Positions 7,053 to 15,718 of a stretch of DNA of 64,000 nucleotides are shown here, piece by piece. Made by a program: the position numbers and the translations under genes. Under the pieces are notes generated by a model, which made no database searches, was not told the DNA's origin, and saw only the letters and a program-made list of their open reading frames with translations. The DNA is from Motilimonas cestriensis (GTDB lineage: Bacteria > Pseudomonadota > Gammaproteobacteria > Enterobacterales > CBDFNC01): positions 1-64,000 of the forward strand of contig NZ_JAIMJA010000010.1 of NCBI RefSeq assembly GCF_021295315.1, in the 5' to 3' direction. Numbering within the stretch: position 1 is the stretch's first letter; each line of letters begins with the position of its first letter.

Positions 7053-7322
7053 TCGGGTAGCCGGAGGTATCTAGCCTCCAGCCCCCACACCCCCCATCAT
7101 GCATTCTTGATTAAGAAGGTGAGCAATGGGCGGTTCATCTTCCTACAGAGGACTCTCACCTCATTAGTTAATGCCCATGTTGGGCGTACACAAGTCATTC
7201 CAAAGGACAGAAAACAGCTGGTTTTTGCTCCTGCGTCGCTGATTTTAACTAACTATTTTATTGCCTCTGAATGAGGCTTTATGTGGCTAAGTAACATGAA
7301 TTTATTCACCTGAACCGTTAGG
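7047..7322 (+). other. attC site of cassette D, split by an intron remnant and partly decayed
   Basis: Left core GCATAA (7047-7052) is the reverse complement of the cassette start TTATGC (6448-6453). Removing 7053-7190 joins it to CAAGTC, again giving a TAACAAG wording. The right part (7191-7322) shows degenerate arms (GGACAGAAAA against TTTTATTGCC; CTGGTT against AACTAA). Two candidate endings exist: a mutated GGCTTTATG near 7277 and a GTTAGGA at 7317-7323. The second lies just before the next gene. The site looks eroded compared with the one at 3935. Confidence 0.55.
7053..7190 (-). mobile_element. Remnant of a class C group II intron
   Basis: The left 48 bases (from tcgggtagccggagg) match the 3' end (domain VI) of the intron at 4393-6359 almost base for base. 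The right 55 bases (from tacagaggact to gggcgtaca) match its 5' end. About 1.8 kb between them is gone, including the reverse transcriptase and most of domain V. It occupies the same position relative to the attC left core as the full intron. It must come from a separate insertion, or from recombination between attC sites, followed by internal deletion. It cannot splice. Confidence 0.75.
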
Positions 7323-7331
7323 AAATGGAAT

Positions 7332-7640
7332 TTGATAACTGTAATCGTAAACGCAAAAGTTAAATGTGATTTTCTTAATGAATATTTAGAAGTTGCATCA
7401 TTACTTACTAAAGAGTCTCGAAATAGAGCTGGTTGTGTGTCGTATGTTTTCAATCAAAGTGTTGGTAACCCATTAGAGTTTACTCTATTCGAACAATGGG
7501 AAAGTCAGGCGCACTTAGACGAACACATCAAAGCTTTAATAGATTTACTTGGTGCGCCTGATCCTGGCGGTATGCTTCCTGCAAAGTTGATTAACTTTTA
7601 CGAAAGTGCAGAACCAAAGTTTTACAACTCAATCGAGTAA
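7332..7640 (+). CDS. ABM-fold (antibiotic biosynthesis monooxygenase/YgiN-like) protein (cassette E)
   Basis: The 102-residue protein has the pattern of single-domain ABM proteins: an N-terminal strand ITVIVNAKV, a helix, a strand with GCVSYVFNQS, then FTLFEQWESQAHLDEHI (residues about 48-64), the most typical part of the family. Such dimeric ferredoxin-like proteins act on quinones or other small aromatics, or have no known activity. TTG 7332 is preceded by aggaaatgg. The gene follows a GTTAGGA cassette boundary by about 10 bp. The true substrate cannot be told from sequence. Confidence 0.7.
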   Translation: MITVIVNAKVKCDFLNEYLEVASLLTKESRNRAGCVSYVFNQSVGNPLEFTLFEQWESQAHLDEHIKALIDLLGAPDPGGMLPAKLINFYESAEPKFYNSIE

Positions 7641-7711
7641 CGCGCACATACCCCCCCCTCTGGCAGGATAGTTTTTACTACTTAAATTTTAACCAGTTGG
7701 GGCGTTAGGAC
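7637..7711 (+). other. Degenerate attC-like site of cassette E
   Basis: TAACGC (7638-7643) pairs with GCGTTA (7702-7707); CCCC and CTGG on the left pair with CCAG and GGGG on the right (7693-7702). The left part overlaps the stop of the preceding gene. The closing GCGTTAGGAC has the usual wording, but the left core does not match the start of cassette E. It may be a decayed or recombined site. It marks the right end of the array. Confidence 0.5.
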
Positions 7712-8047
7712 TTAATTGTGCCGCGCTATAGTGAAGAACCAGGGCAAACGCATGAATGTTTTTCGAGCGTTTAGTGGTGTTTTCTTAGACGAATATCTGC
7801 CGCAAGGATGCGGTAGTTAAGCCATCATGGATGATTTCACGGCGTTTCGTATAAGAAGATTCCACTTTGTTCGCTTAGTTGATTGTATTTTGTACACTCA
7901 TGCGTTCGCCCTGAGTGAAGAACGAAAGCAGCAGGTTTTCCCTCACTGTTACTGATATTTTTCATATTCCTGATATTTATCAATCTAGATCACACTTTTT
8001 TTGTTAATCTGTCGGCCTTTTTCATTCACTTGTAGCTGAGTCGCAAC
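7712..8047. other. Non-coding stretch between cassette array and focA
   Basis: No normal gene is seen. Two small hairpins stand close together: CCGCA-agga-TGCGG (7800-7813) and ATCAT-gg-ATGAT (7824-7835). A 22-codon reading frame starts at ATG 7753 and runs through the first hairpin; it could be chance or a leader peptide. The right part is A+T-rich and must contain the focA promoter. A half CRP/FNR-like word (aTCAATctagATCACA, 7979-7994) lies about 55 bp before focA but is imperfect. Confidence 0.35.
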
Positions 8048-8899
8048 TTGGAAACACAAAAAAACCCGTTTGATTCTTTAATGCCGACTGAAATGGCGAA
8101 AAAAGCCGAAGAAGTTGGGATCTATAAAGCAACGAAAAACCCCTTTCAATCTTTAGTGCTGGCGATTTCTGCCGGTGTATTTATTTCCATCGCCTTTGTT
8201 TTTTACACCACGGTGACCATCGGCACAGCTGACATGGCCTACGGTATTTCTCATTTAGTGGGTGGCTTAGCGTTTAGTTTAGGGCTTATTTTAGTGGTAA
8301 TTTGTGGCGGAGATTTATTTACTTCGTCAGTACTCACTACCATCGCCAGAGCCAGTGGTCGCATTAGCAGCTCACAGTTATTAAAAAACTGGGCCACTGT
8401 TTATGTTGGCAACTTAATTGGCGCGGCTTTTTTTGTACTGTTGGTTTGGTTTGCCAAACTTCACTTAGTGGCAAATGGTGCTTGGGGTGTGAATGCAATG
8501 AATATTGCCCAACACAAACTCCATCATGATTTTTCCCAAGCGATTGCGCTGGGGTTACTGTGTAACTTGCTGGTCTGCTTAGCCACTTGGATGACGTTTT
8601 CTTGTCGCAGTGCCACCGACAAAGTAGTAGTAATGTTGTTACCCGTAGCCATGTTTGTTGCGACTGGGTTTGAGCACAGTATTGCTAATATGTTTATGGT
8701 GCCAATGGGCATTATGGTTCACACCTTTGCCGATGCAGCCTTTTGGCAAAGTGTGGGGCTAGAGCCAGCGCTATATGCTGACCTAACATTAAAGCAGTTT
8801 GTGTTACATAACCTCATTCCGGTCACTATTGGCAATATATTAGGCGGCTTATTGGTAGGAATGACCTACTGGATTATCCATTTAAAACCTAAAGGTTAA
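8048..8899 (+). CDS. focA: Formate channel FocA (formate/nitrite transporter family)
   Basis: The 283-residue inner-membrane protein has six membrane segments and the family layout. The N-terminus, reading NPFDSLMPTEMAKKAEEVGIY, and the first helix AGVFISIAFVFY match what I recall of E. coli FocA nearly position for position. It exchanges formate (and related small anions) across the membrane. I accept TTG 8048 as the start because the conserved NPFD segment lies right after it; ATG 8081 would remove it. No pflB follows, which is unusual since focA-pflB is the common pair. A bidirectional terminator lies just downstream. Imported or exported formate would link to anaerobic or respiratory formate use. 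Confidence 0.88.
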   Translation: METQKNPFDSLMPTEMAKKAEEVGIYKATKNPFQSLVLAISAGVFISIAFVFYTTVTIGTADMAYGISHLVGGLAFSLGLILVVICGGDLFTSSVLTTIARASGRISSSQLLKNWATVYVGNLIGAAFFVLLVWFAKLHLVANGAWGVNAMNIAQHKLHHDFSQAIALGLLCNLLVCLATWMTFSCRSATDKVVVMLLPVAMFVATGFEHSIANMFMVPMGIMVHTFADAAFWQSVGLEPALYADLTLKQFVLHNLIPVTIGNILGGLLVGMTYWIIHLKPKG

Positions 8900-8921
8900 A
8901 TATTTCTTACACGGTTACCAT

Positions 8922-8954
8922 AAAAAAAGCTGCACCGACGAGTGCAGCTTTTTT
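8922..8954. terminator. Bidirectional Rho-independent terminator (focA / metQ)
   Basis: AAAAAAGCTGCAC - cgacga - GTGCAGCTTTTTT is a perfect 13-bp inverted repeat with A and T runs on either side. It lies between the convergent ends of focA (+) and metQ (-) and can serve both. Confidence 0.9.
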
Positions 8955-8980
8955 CAAATTAAAGGGTATCGGTTAGGTAA

Positions 8981-9823
8981 TTACCAACCTTTTACGACAC
9001 TGCCTTGAAACAATTCTTGAGCCTTGTTGTAAACGGCTTCAGACTGGAATGCCTGAATAAATTGTGCCACTCTTTCATCGTTCTTATTGTCTTCACGCGT
9101 TGCAATAATGTTCACATAAGGAGAATCTTTCTCCTCAACAAACAAACCATCACGTGTCGGTAGCAAGTCAATTGATGAAGCATAAGTGGTATTAATGACC
9201 GCTAGCGACACATCATCTAATGAACGAGGAAGTTGCGCCGCTTCTAGTTCAATGAGTTCGAAGTTTTTCGGGTTGTCAACAATATCCATAATACTGGCAT
9301 TTAGACCTGCATCTGCTTTTAAGGTAAATAAACCTTGTTTTTCTAACAAAATCAACGAACGGCCTTGGTTAGTCGGATCATTAGGCACTGCAATTTTAGC
9401 GCCTTCTTCTAATTCATTGACGTTTTTAATAGTTTTAGAAAAGCCTGCGATTGGGTAAACAAAAGTGTTCGCCACATTCACTATCTTTAAGCCACGGTCT
9501 TTAACCATAGTGTCAAGATATGGTTGATGCTGAAATGCATTGGCGTCAATACTGCCGTCAGACAAGGCAATATTTGGCGTTACGTAATCAGTAAAAGTCA
9601 CCACTTCAACATTGAGGTTAAATTTCTCTAGTGCAATTCTTTTTGCTTCTTCGACTAATTGCGCTTCAGAGCCAGCAATCGCACCGACTTTTAGGGTTTG
9701 TACTTGCGCCACTGGCGCCTCAGCAGGCGCTTGCTCAGTTGCGGTTTTATCACCACAACCTGTTAATAATAACGCGGCTGCCACAGCAGACGAGCCAAAC
9801 CAGTGTTTTAACGTTAGCTTCAT
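8981..9823 (-). CDS. metQ: Methionine-binding lipoprotein MetQ
   Basis: The 280-residue substrate-binding lipoprotein of the D/L-methionine ABC transporter has a signal peptide ending in the lipobox LLLTGC, Cys being the anchor residue about 23 positions from the start. The NLPA/MetQ domain follows (KVGAIAGSEAQ, DGSIDANAFQHQPYLD). ATG 9823 has a GGAA site six bases upstream. ATG 9835 overlaps the metI stop (TAATG) but lacks one; either is possible. It is the last gene of metN-metI-metQ. It delivers methionine to the MetI/MetN membrane complex from the periplasm. Confidence 0.92.
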   Translation of the reverse strand: MKLTLKHWFGSSAVAAALLLTGCGDKTATEQAPAEAPVAQVQTLKVGAIAGSEAQLVEEAKRIALEKFNLNVEVVTFTDYVTPNIALSDGSIDANAFQHQPYLDTMVKDRGLKIVNVANTFVYPIAGFSKTIKNVNELEEGAKIAVPNDPTNQGRSLILLEKQGLFTLKADAGLNASIMDIVDNPKNFELIELEAAQLPRSLDDVSLAVINTTYASSIDLLPTRDGLFVEEKDSPYVNIIATREDNKNDERVAQFIQAFQSEAVYNKAQELFQGSVVKGW

Positions 9824-9834
9824 TTTGATTTCCA

Positions 9835-10488
9835 TTATCTATGGTCGACTTTATTCACTAGGTAATCACCTAGCATTTGTATCACCTGCACTAATGCAAT
9901 CAGCACAATGACGGTAATAATGAGTATTTGCGGCTCAAAACGGTGAAAGCCGTAACGGATCCCGACATCACCTAAACCACCACCCCCCACTGCGCCAGCC
10001 ATGGCAGAGTAGTTCACTAAGGTAACCAAAGTGATGGTGATACTGTTAATAATGCCCGGCAGTGCCTCAGGCAAACAGACTTTGCAAATAATTTGTAACG
10101 GCGTGGCGCCCATCGCATTGGCTGCTTCAACTAAGCCTGACGGCACCTCCATGAGTGCGCCTTCAATTAAGCGTGCAACAAAAGGAATAGCGGCAATGGT
10201 CAGTGGCACGGTTGCGGCCAAGGTACCAATTGAGCTGCCAACAATAATGCGAGTAAGTGGAATAATAGCCACTAATAGAATAATAAAAGGCACCGAGCGA
10301 CCAATATTAACGGAAATGCCCAATATGTGGTTAAGGGTTGGATTAGCCCAAAGCTCACCCGCCTTGGTGTTATGTAATAACACGCCAAGAGGGATGCCAA
10401 ATAAACAGCTAATTAGGCCCGATAGACCAACCATCATCAGGGTTTCGCCAAAGGCCTGTGTTAATAACGAAATCATGGCTTCAGACAT
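9835..10488 (-). CDS. metI: Methionine ABC transporter permease MetI
   Basis: The 217-residue permease has five membrane segments. The EAA-type coupling loop is VEAANAMGATPLQIICKVCLP (about residues 120-140), and the signature region SAMAGAVGGGGLGDVGIRYG follows it. Length and motifs match E. coli MetI. It forms the membrane channel with MetN as motor. The stop overlaps the metQ start region by TAATG. The 83-bp gap to metN upstream shows no terminator, so one transcript is likely. Confidence 0.93.
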   Translation of the reverse strand: MSEAMISLLTQAFGETLMMVGLSGLISCLFGIPLGVLLHNTKAGELWANPTLNHILGISVNIGRSVPFIILLVAIIPLTRIIVGSSIGTLAATVPLTIAAIPFVARLIEGALMEVPSGLVEAANAMGATPLQIICKVCLPEALPGIINSITITLVTLVNYSAMAGAVGGGGLGDVGIRYGFHRFEPQILIITVIVLIALVQVIQMLGDYLVNKVDHR

Positions 10489-10571
10489 TACCCAGCACCT
10501 CGAGATAATAATTACAGTGAACGTTTAGTGTTGTTATTTTGCCGCAACATGGCATTGAAAGACTCGCTCGC

Positions 10572-11603
10572 TTAGACATAGCCCAACACCTCTACGCTAA
10601 GATGATGCTCGATCAAAAACTGAATGGCTAAATCAGTTTGCTCTGATTCGCCAAACAACTCTGCAAGCATGTAGCCAAATTTAACCCCACCCGCGTAGTC
10701 CATGTTGGCACTGAGGATGCTCACGTCGACATGGTATTTACGACTTAACTCAGAGATTAAAGGCGCGTCAACACTGGCTCCCGAAAAACCAAGCCGAACT
10801 AAAGGAAACGTGCTCGGTTTAGGTTCGCTTGAAAGGCGCATTTGATATTCATGGGGGATCTCGATATGTATCGTTGCCGCGATGAAGCGTTTTGCCAACT
10901 CTGTTTTCGGGTGTGAGAAAAAGTCCGCCACGCTGTTTTTTTCAATGAGCTCGCCGCGATCGATAATAGCCACTTGATCACAAATGCTCTTAATCACTTC
11001 CATTTCATGGGTGATCATCAATATGGTGATTTGTAATTTGTGGTTAATGTCTTTCAGTAAATTTAAGATAGACTTTGTGGTTTCGGGATCGAGTGCCGAT
11101 GTCGCTTCATCACACAATAGCACCTTAGGCGATGTCGCCAAAGCGCGTGCTATCGCTACACGTTGTTTTTGTCCACCACTTAGTTGAGCTGGGTACACAT
11201 TCGCTTTGTCATCCAAACCAACTAACGTTAACAATTCAGCCACGCGCTGCTTGATAGCCGCGCCATCATAACGCTCAAACTCTAACGGTAAGGCAATATT
11301 CTCGGCAACTGTTCGTGACGACAATAAGTTAAAGTGCTGAAAAATCATGCCGATTTTTCTTCGCGCTTGACCCAATTCTTGTTTGTTTAGCGCGGTTAAT
11401 TCCGTGCCGTCCAAAATAACTTTGCCTGAATCAGGGCGCTCTAGTAGGTTCACACATCGGATCAAGGTACTTTTACCCGCACCTGATGCCCCTATCACAC
11501 CAAAAATTTGGCCCGCTTCGATGTTAAGATTGACATGATTGAGAGCAACAACTTGTTGTTCTCCTTTGCCAAATATCTTATTTAGATTTTCCAGTTGGAT
11601 CAT
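10572..11603 (-). CDS. metN: Methionine ABC transporter ATPase MetN
   Basis: The 343-residue ATPase has Walker [10 protein letters not shown] (about 38-46), signature LSGGQKQR (about 141-148) and Walker [14 protein letters not shown]-terminal NIL (ACT-like) domain (about 265-343) binds methionine and blocks transport when the cell is replete, as known for E. coli MetN. I start at ATG 11603 ([11 protein letters not shown]), the usual N-terminus; a 12-codon longer reading adds an atypical tail. It is the first gene of metNIQ. I looked for a MetJ box upstream and saw no convincing AGACGTCT repeat. Confidence 0.93.
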   Translation of the reverse strand: MIQLENLNKIFGKGEQQVVALNHVNLNIEAGQIFGVIGASGAGKSTLIRCVNLLERPDSGKVILDGTELTALNKQELGQARRKIGMIFQHFNLLSSRTVAENIALPLEFERYDGAAIKQRVAELLTLVGLDDKANVYPAQLSGGQKQRVAIARALATSPKVLLCDEATSALDPETTKSILNLLKDINHKLQITILMITHEMEVIKSICDQVAIIDRGELIEKNSVADFFSHPKTELAKRFIAATIHIEIPHEYQMRLSSEPKPSTFPLVRLGFSGASVDAPLISELSRKYHVDVSILSANMDYAGGVKFGYMLAELFGESEQTDLAIQFLIEHHLSVEVLGYV

Positions 11604-11784
11604 AGTGTTGATAATGTCCCGAGTACAGACTAAGTACAAAAGCAGAGATATTCGCTGTTAAAGTTAAACCAGCAAGTTATTAGCCCTAAGTTTAACCTAA
11701 ATCAACGGGAGATGATGCTAAAAATTATAACAGATTAAGTCAATATATTAATAAAGACTAACAAACAAGATATTGCGAGAGGTA

Positions 11785-11814
11785 GGTAGCAGAATTGATT
11801 AAATTTCTGCTACC
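11785..11814. terminator. Hairpin between PAS-GGDEF-EAL gene and metN promoter region
   Basis: GGTAGCAGAA pairs perfectly with TTCTGCTACC around a 10-base loop, just after the stop of the minus-strand gene at 11823. There is no clean T run, so termination strength is uncertain. Confidence 0.45.
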
Positions 11815-11822
11815 AGACAGTA

Positions 11823-13787
11823 TTAGCATTCGTTGAGAAAGGGCGCTTGTTGACCGAGTAATTCAGCAACCTCTTCAGCAAGTAAAGGTTTAGCAAAATA
11901 GTAACCTTGAATGGTAGTACAGCCTAAATGAACCACTTGATCTAATTCCAATTTACGCTCTACCCCTTCGGCCACCACATTAAGGCCCAAGTTTTTTGCT
12001 AATTCGATAATGGCACGCGTAATAATCTGTTGATCAGGTTTTTGATCAATCTGGTCAACAAATGAGCGGTCTATTTTTAGCTTACTAATGGGAAAGCGCG
12101 ACAGATAAGCCAGGTTGGAATAACCGGTTCCAAAATCGTCAACACTCAAACTTAAGCCAAGTTGACGTAACTGCTTTAATGTTTCATATAATTTAACCTC
12201 ATCTTTCATCAAGATGCTTTCCGTTAGCTCAAGCTCAATTAATTCCCCTGGCACATTGGAATGACTAAGCCGCATCGCAATATCTTTAACGAGATCGTGT
12301 TGATGAAACTGTAAACCGGAGACATTGATAGAAACGGGCACACAGGGTAAACCTAATGCTAGCCATTTGGCCTGCTGAGCTAAAGCGGCCTCAAGTACAA
12401 ATTTACCAATATCAGAAATTAGGCCCGATTGCTCGGCAAAAGGAATAAAATCAGCGGGGCTTATCTCTCCACGCTCAGGGTCTTGCCAGCGGATTAAAGC
12501 TTCCATTCCTAACATGGTGCCATTTATGCCATTGACCATGGGTTGATAACGTAGAAATAGTTGCTTCTCTTCAATCGCTTGACGTAATCGTTTATCCATC
12601 GAAATTTGCTGTAGTGCAAGGCCGGCAAATTGCTCGGAAAACAACTGATAGCGTTTGCGCCCTGCTAACTTCGCTTGGTACATCGCGATGTCAGCATTTT
12701 TAACCAGCTCCCAGCACTCCGAACCATGTTGTGGATAAAGGCTGATCCCCATCGTCACAGCTAAATCAAACTCAAATGATTCAATTTCACAGCGCTGGCA
12801 AACACTTTTCATTATGGCCTTAGACCAAAGCTGGATTTGCTCGCTGTTGGCTAAACCTTGGGCAATAAGCACAAACTCATCGCCACTTAAGCGGTATATT
12901 TGGGTATTAGCTGGTGCGCATTGCTGTAATCGCTTTGCGGTAGCGATAAGTGCTTTGTCACCTGCCGCATGTCCCATCGAATCATTGATTAACTTAAAGT
13001 TATCCATATCCAAAAAGGCAACCAATAAATTAGCCGGCGCACAGGCCAGTAACTTTGTCAGGTCTTGTTCTAATGAATAGCGATTAGCCAGCCCTGTTAA
13101 CGAATCAAAATGAGCCAAGTGCGCTAGCTTTTCTTGGGCTTTTTTACGCTCACTAATATCTCTTGCTGTACCGGCGGTACCAACAACTTTGCTGGCCTTA
13201 ACGACCGGCACTTTGATGAGTTCAATCCAAGATTGCGAGCCATCAACTGCAGTGGCAAAAAACTCTTGTCTAAGTTGTTGCCCCGTCTCCATTACTTGTA
13301 AGTCGTCTTGTCGGTATTGTTCCGCATCGGCAGGATGAGAGAGGTCAAAATCTGTTTTACCAATCAGGGTTTCATAATTGACACCAAATGCTTTTTCAAA
13401 CTGTGCATTCACTGTTAGAAAGCGCCCTTTAGTGTCTTTTACCCAAGCTAAATCGGGCAAACTATTCAGCAATGTTTGGTATTTTTGTGTCCGATCAGAC
13501 AAAGCCGCCACATCAATATGCAAACGACGATTCGCTCGCTCTAATTGCACCTTATTTTTATGTAATTCAGTAATGGTGTGGTTTAGGGTTTTCAGGTTGA
13601 AATAAACGACTAACAGCAAATTGAGGAAAATAGAATAAACAACCAAATTCAATAGACTGATTTCATTAGGGAAAAAATAAAACACTAAGATATCAACTAA
13701 AACCGTGAGAGAGAATGAAACAATCAAATATTGGCGGCTAATACTAGGTGGTTGACTATCTAGCTTATCATTCATGCAATTATACAC
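11823..13787 (-). CDS. Membrane PAS-GGDEF-EAL cyclic-di-GMP protein
   Basis: The 654-residue protein has two membrane helices (about 19-38 and 43-64), a short coiled coil (70-100), a PAS domain (about 100-215), a GGDEF domain (about 222-385) and an EAL domain (about 395-650). The GGDEF signature reads SGDEF; a Ser in first place is found in active cyclases. The EAL domain keeps GMEALIRW, DDFGTGYSNL and QGYYFAKPL, so phosphodiesterase activity is likely. It would adjust cyclic-di-GMP in response to a signal sensed by PAS. ATG 13787 and ATG 13775 are both possible. It is a single gene, transcribed alone. Confidence 0.9.
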   Translation of the reverse strand: MYNCMNDKLDSQPPSISRQYLIVSFSLTVLVDILVFYFFPNEISLLNLVVYSIFLNLLLVVYFNLKTLNHTITELHKNKVQLERANRRLHIDVAALSDRTQKYQTLLNSLPDLAWVKDTKGRFLTVNAQFEKAFGVNYETLIGKTDFDLSHPADAEQYRQDDLQVMETGQQLRQEFFATAVDGSQSWIELIKVPVVKASKVVGTAGTARDISERKKAQEKLAHLAHFDSLTGLANRYSLEQDLTKLLACAPANLLVAFLDMDNFKLINDSMGHAAGDKALIATAKRLQQCAPANTQIYRLSGDEFVLIAQGLANSEQIQLWSKAIMKSVCQRCEIESFEFDLAVTMGISLYPQHGSECWELVKNADIAMYQAKLAGRKRYQLFSEQFAGLALQQISMDKRLRQAIEEKQLFLRYQPMVNGINGTMLGMEALIRWQDPERGEISPADFIPFAEQSGLISDIGKFVLEAALAQQAKWLALGLPCVPVSINVSGLQFHQHDLVKDIAMRLSHSNVPGELIELELTESILMKDEVKLYETLKQLRQLGLSLSVDDFGTGYSNLAYLSRFPISKLKIDRSFVDQIDQKPDQQIITRAIIELAKNLGLNVVAEGVERKLELDQVVHLGCTTIQGYYFAKPLLAEEVAELLGQQAPFLNEC

Positions 13788-13998
13788 CTCTTACTTCTTA
13801 GGTCTTGAGCATACACCGCTCCAACTTAACTAGAATACAGAGTTAGATATTAATAATCACATCATTTACAAATCAATAGGCTAAAATAAAACACGGTTAG
13901 CAAAATGCCTATGCCAGTTTCAAGATTAATCAGCAAAACTTGCAACTACAAAATTCTATGCTAAAGGTGCTACATTTTATACGCCAAAGTGCGACCGC

Positions 13999-14796
13999 TT
14001 AATGCAAGTCATCACTACCAAAATATCGATCTTTAATTTCAGTAAATTCGGGTTCTGTCATTAGCTCGGTCAATGCTTGCTCTATCTTCGATGACAGGTA
14101 GCGATGGTTAGATAATTTCGAGAAGCCAATATAGAGCGCCACATCTTGCTTGGGTTGATAAGCCGCTCTCGATAACTGCTGCCAAAGGCCTCTTTTATTT
14201 ATCTCGTATTCCACTTGGCAGTCAGTGCCAATAAACGCTTCTAAATGTCCTTTTTTAGCCATTCTAAGCAGTTGAATTTCGGTTGGAACACCATGTTTTA
14301 CCATTGCATCATCAGAATCAAAGGGCTCAAAGTAGGCAGAATCTAATACATAACCAATGCGGTAAAAATACAAATCTTGGTAGCTATTAATGGGCTTAGG
14401 AATGTCTTTTTGCGTGTAAAAAGCGGGCCGACAATGATAGTAACTAGGAGAAAGATATTGGATAAATTGTTCACGTTCAGGCGTTTTAGCCAACCCTACC
14501 ATCATATCTACTTGACCGATCTCCATATGACTTAAGGCTCTGGCCCAAGGATAACGTTTAATATTGAATTGGAGCCCCGTTTTCGCGCTTAAAGCTTGCA
14601 ATAAATCGATGTCAAACCCTATAAAGGCGGCCTTATTATCGGTACTGATACGAAACGGAGGCCATTCATCTGTCGCTACAATAATAGCCGAAGAAGGCGT
14701 TACAGTTGGAGAGTTAGGCATATCAGGGCTTGCTCTTATTTCCTCCGGCAGGAATACCAGCGTAAAAAAGATGACGATGAAAAGAGTCTCTTTCAT
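13999..14796 (-). CDS. Periplasmic solute-binding protein, SBP_bac_3 family
   Basis: The 265-residue exported protein has a signal peptide (residues 1 to about 21). The binding domain starts ATDEWPPFRISTDNKAAFIG and contains GFDIDLLQALSAKTG, the typical start of lobe 1 of polar-amino-acid-binding proteins. ATG 14796 has gagg six bases upstream; ATG 14811 has none. No transporter genes adjoin. In many Alteromonadales such lone proteins are annotated only as transporter substrate-binding domain proteins, and a sensory or scavenging role is possible. The ligand is unknown. Confidence 0.78.
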   Translation of the reverse strand: MKETLFIVIFFTLVFLPEEIRASPDMPNSPTVTPSSAIIVATDEWPPFRISTDNKAAFIGFDIDLLQALSAKTGLQFNIKRYPWARALSHMEIGQVDMMVGLAKTPEREQFIQYLSPSYYHCRPAFYTQKDIPKPINSYQDLYFYRIGYVLDSAYFEPFDSDDAMVKHGVPTEIQLLRMAKKGHLEAFIGTDCQVEYEINKRGLWQQLSRAAYQPKQDVALYIGFSKLSNHRYLSSKIEQALTELMTEPEFTEIKDRYFGSDDLH

Positions 14797-14811
14797 AGCT
14801 AACCTCAACAA

Positions 14812-15012
14812 TAAAAAGCAAATTCTAGATCCTTTGTGATTATAGATGAGTTTATTAACCGAAGCTGAATAGTCACCAACTAGGAATGAAAATCATTAAG
14901 CAAAACCAAATCAAAAACTTATATTTTCATTAACACTAGCCCCGCCGCTGTATGACAACTGGCATCACAAAATAGTCTCAAAATTAATTTTTTGATAATT
15001 GCAATTAACCTG
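14812..15012. other. Intergenic stretch upstream of the first cold-shock gene
   Basis: This is A+T-rich DNA between the divergent solute-binding-protein gene and the csp promoter. No gene or clear repeat is seen. The promoter of the minus-strand gene at 13999-14796 should lie in its left part. Confidence 0.4.
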
Positions 15013-15040
15013 TTTACTTTGTCTTTAGCTGTGTTAATAT
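15013..15040 (+). promoter_or_regulatory. Promoter and long leader of the first cold-shock gene
   Basis: TTTACT (15013-15018) and TAATAT (15035-15040) are 16 bases apart. Transcription would start near 15047, leaving a leader of about 190 bases before ATG 15238. Long structured leaders are typical of CspA-type genes, where the leader acts as a thermosensor. The leader itself holds no gene. Confidence 0.5.
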
Positions 15041-15237
15041 CGTCCACGGCCTGTCAGACAGACCTTTGTTTATATGTAATACTACAATGTTATGCTTTAG
15101 AAACCTTCGTTCCATCTGTTAATCAGTTAGATTCATGAAGACTTTCCTTACATAGTTTTTGCAACACATAAATAATTCTTTTCTGGCTACTACAACGCAT
15201 TTTATGCGAATTATTTTTGAAAAGTTAGGAGACAAAC

Positions 15238-15447
15238 ATGTCTAAATCAACTGGTATCGTTAAATGGTTCAACGAAGATAAAGGTTTCGGTTTTATCACT
15301 CAAGATAACGGCGGCGCTGACGTATTCGTACATTTCCGTGCAATCGCTTCTGAAGGCTTCAAAACGCTAGCTGAAGGTCAAAAAGTTTCTTTTGACCTAG
15401 AGCAAGGCCAAAAAGGTCCTCAAGCTGCTAACGTAACTACTCTTTAA
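15238..15447 (+). CDS. Cold-shock protein, CspA family
   Basis: The 69-residue single cold-shock domain has RNP1 KGFGFI and RNP2 VFVHF, both intact, and begins with the usual [12 protein letters not shown]. It binds single-stranded RNA and DNA and melts RNA structure, mainly in the cold. ATG 15238 follows aggagac. It is a single-gene unit with a strong terminator 20 bp later. A second copy lies at 24678-24887 on the other strand. Confidence 0.95.
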   Translation: MSKSTGIVKWFNEDKGFGFITQDNGGADVFVHFRAIASEGFKTLAEGQKVSFDLEQGQKGPQAANVTTL

Positions 15448-15467
15448 TTTAAGAGCATTTACTTAGT

Positions 15468-15497
15468 AAAAAAGCTGACTTAGGTCAGCTTTTTTTG
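15468..15497 (+). terminator. Rho-independent terminator of the first cold-shock gene
   Basis: AAAAAGCTGAC - ttag - GTCAGCTTTTTTT is a perfect 11-bp stem followed by seven T. Confidence 0.92.
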
Positions 15498-15665
15498 TTT
15501 TTGTACTTTTTCAACAACCTTTATCACTCCCTATCCCTACCATTCTTAAATCCTCCTTACTAACTGTAGTGCTTTATTTAAGTAACCTAGACTGGCTCGC
15601 TCACCACCGTAAAAGAGACGACAGCTTTAAACAGGGATGATGTGGCTCTATTTCATCTTTAGTCA

Positions 15666-15703
15666 TAAAAAAACGGCTGATGCCAACACACCAACCGCTT
15701 TGC
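15666..15703 (-). terminator. Terminator of the glyoxylate operon
   Basis: On the minus strand, AGCGGTTG pairs with CAGCCGTT (with G-T pairs), followed by a run of seven T. It lies 15 bp after the aceA stop. Confidence 0.65.
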
Positions 15704-15718
15704 TGAGCAAATAAAACC

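Larger units (their letters stand above)
316..7705 (+). mobile_element. Remnant integron cassette array (five cassettes, no integrase seen)
   Basis: Five cassettes can be delimited by attC-like sites: A 316-1666, B 1667-4028, C 4029-6447, D 6448 to about 7317, E about 7318-7704. For A, C and D the first bases of the cassette are the reverse complement of the left core of its own attC (TTAACTGCC/GGCAGTTAA, TTAGCTATC/GATAGCTAA, TTATGC/GCATAA). That is the signature of cassettes that have circulated. Genes A, C, D and E read in the + direction right after the recombination point. An IS91-type element, a group II intron and an intron remnant have entered the array. A tyrosine recombinase is present at 2960-3847, but it belongs to the IS91-type element and is not an IntI-type integrase by context. 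Confidence 0.75.

Noticed and set aside
7979-7994. CRP or FNR site upstream of focA
   Set aside because: Only one half-site (ATCACA) is good; the other half does not match the consensus, so it is left as a note and not a feature.
11604-11822. MetJ operator upstream of metN
   Set aside because: I looked for repeated AGACGTCT words; only weak matches such as agtctgtact were found.
11823-13787. Inactive GGDEF domain because of SGDEF
   Set aside because: Ser in the first position is found in active cyclases, so loss of activity cannot be claimed.
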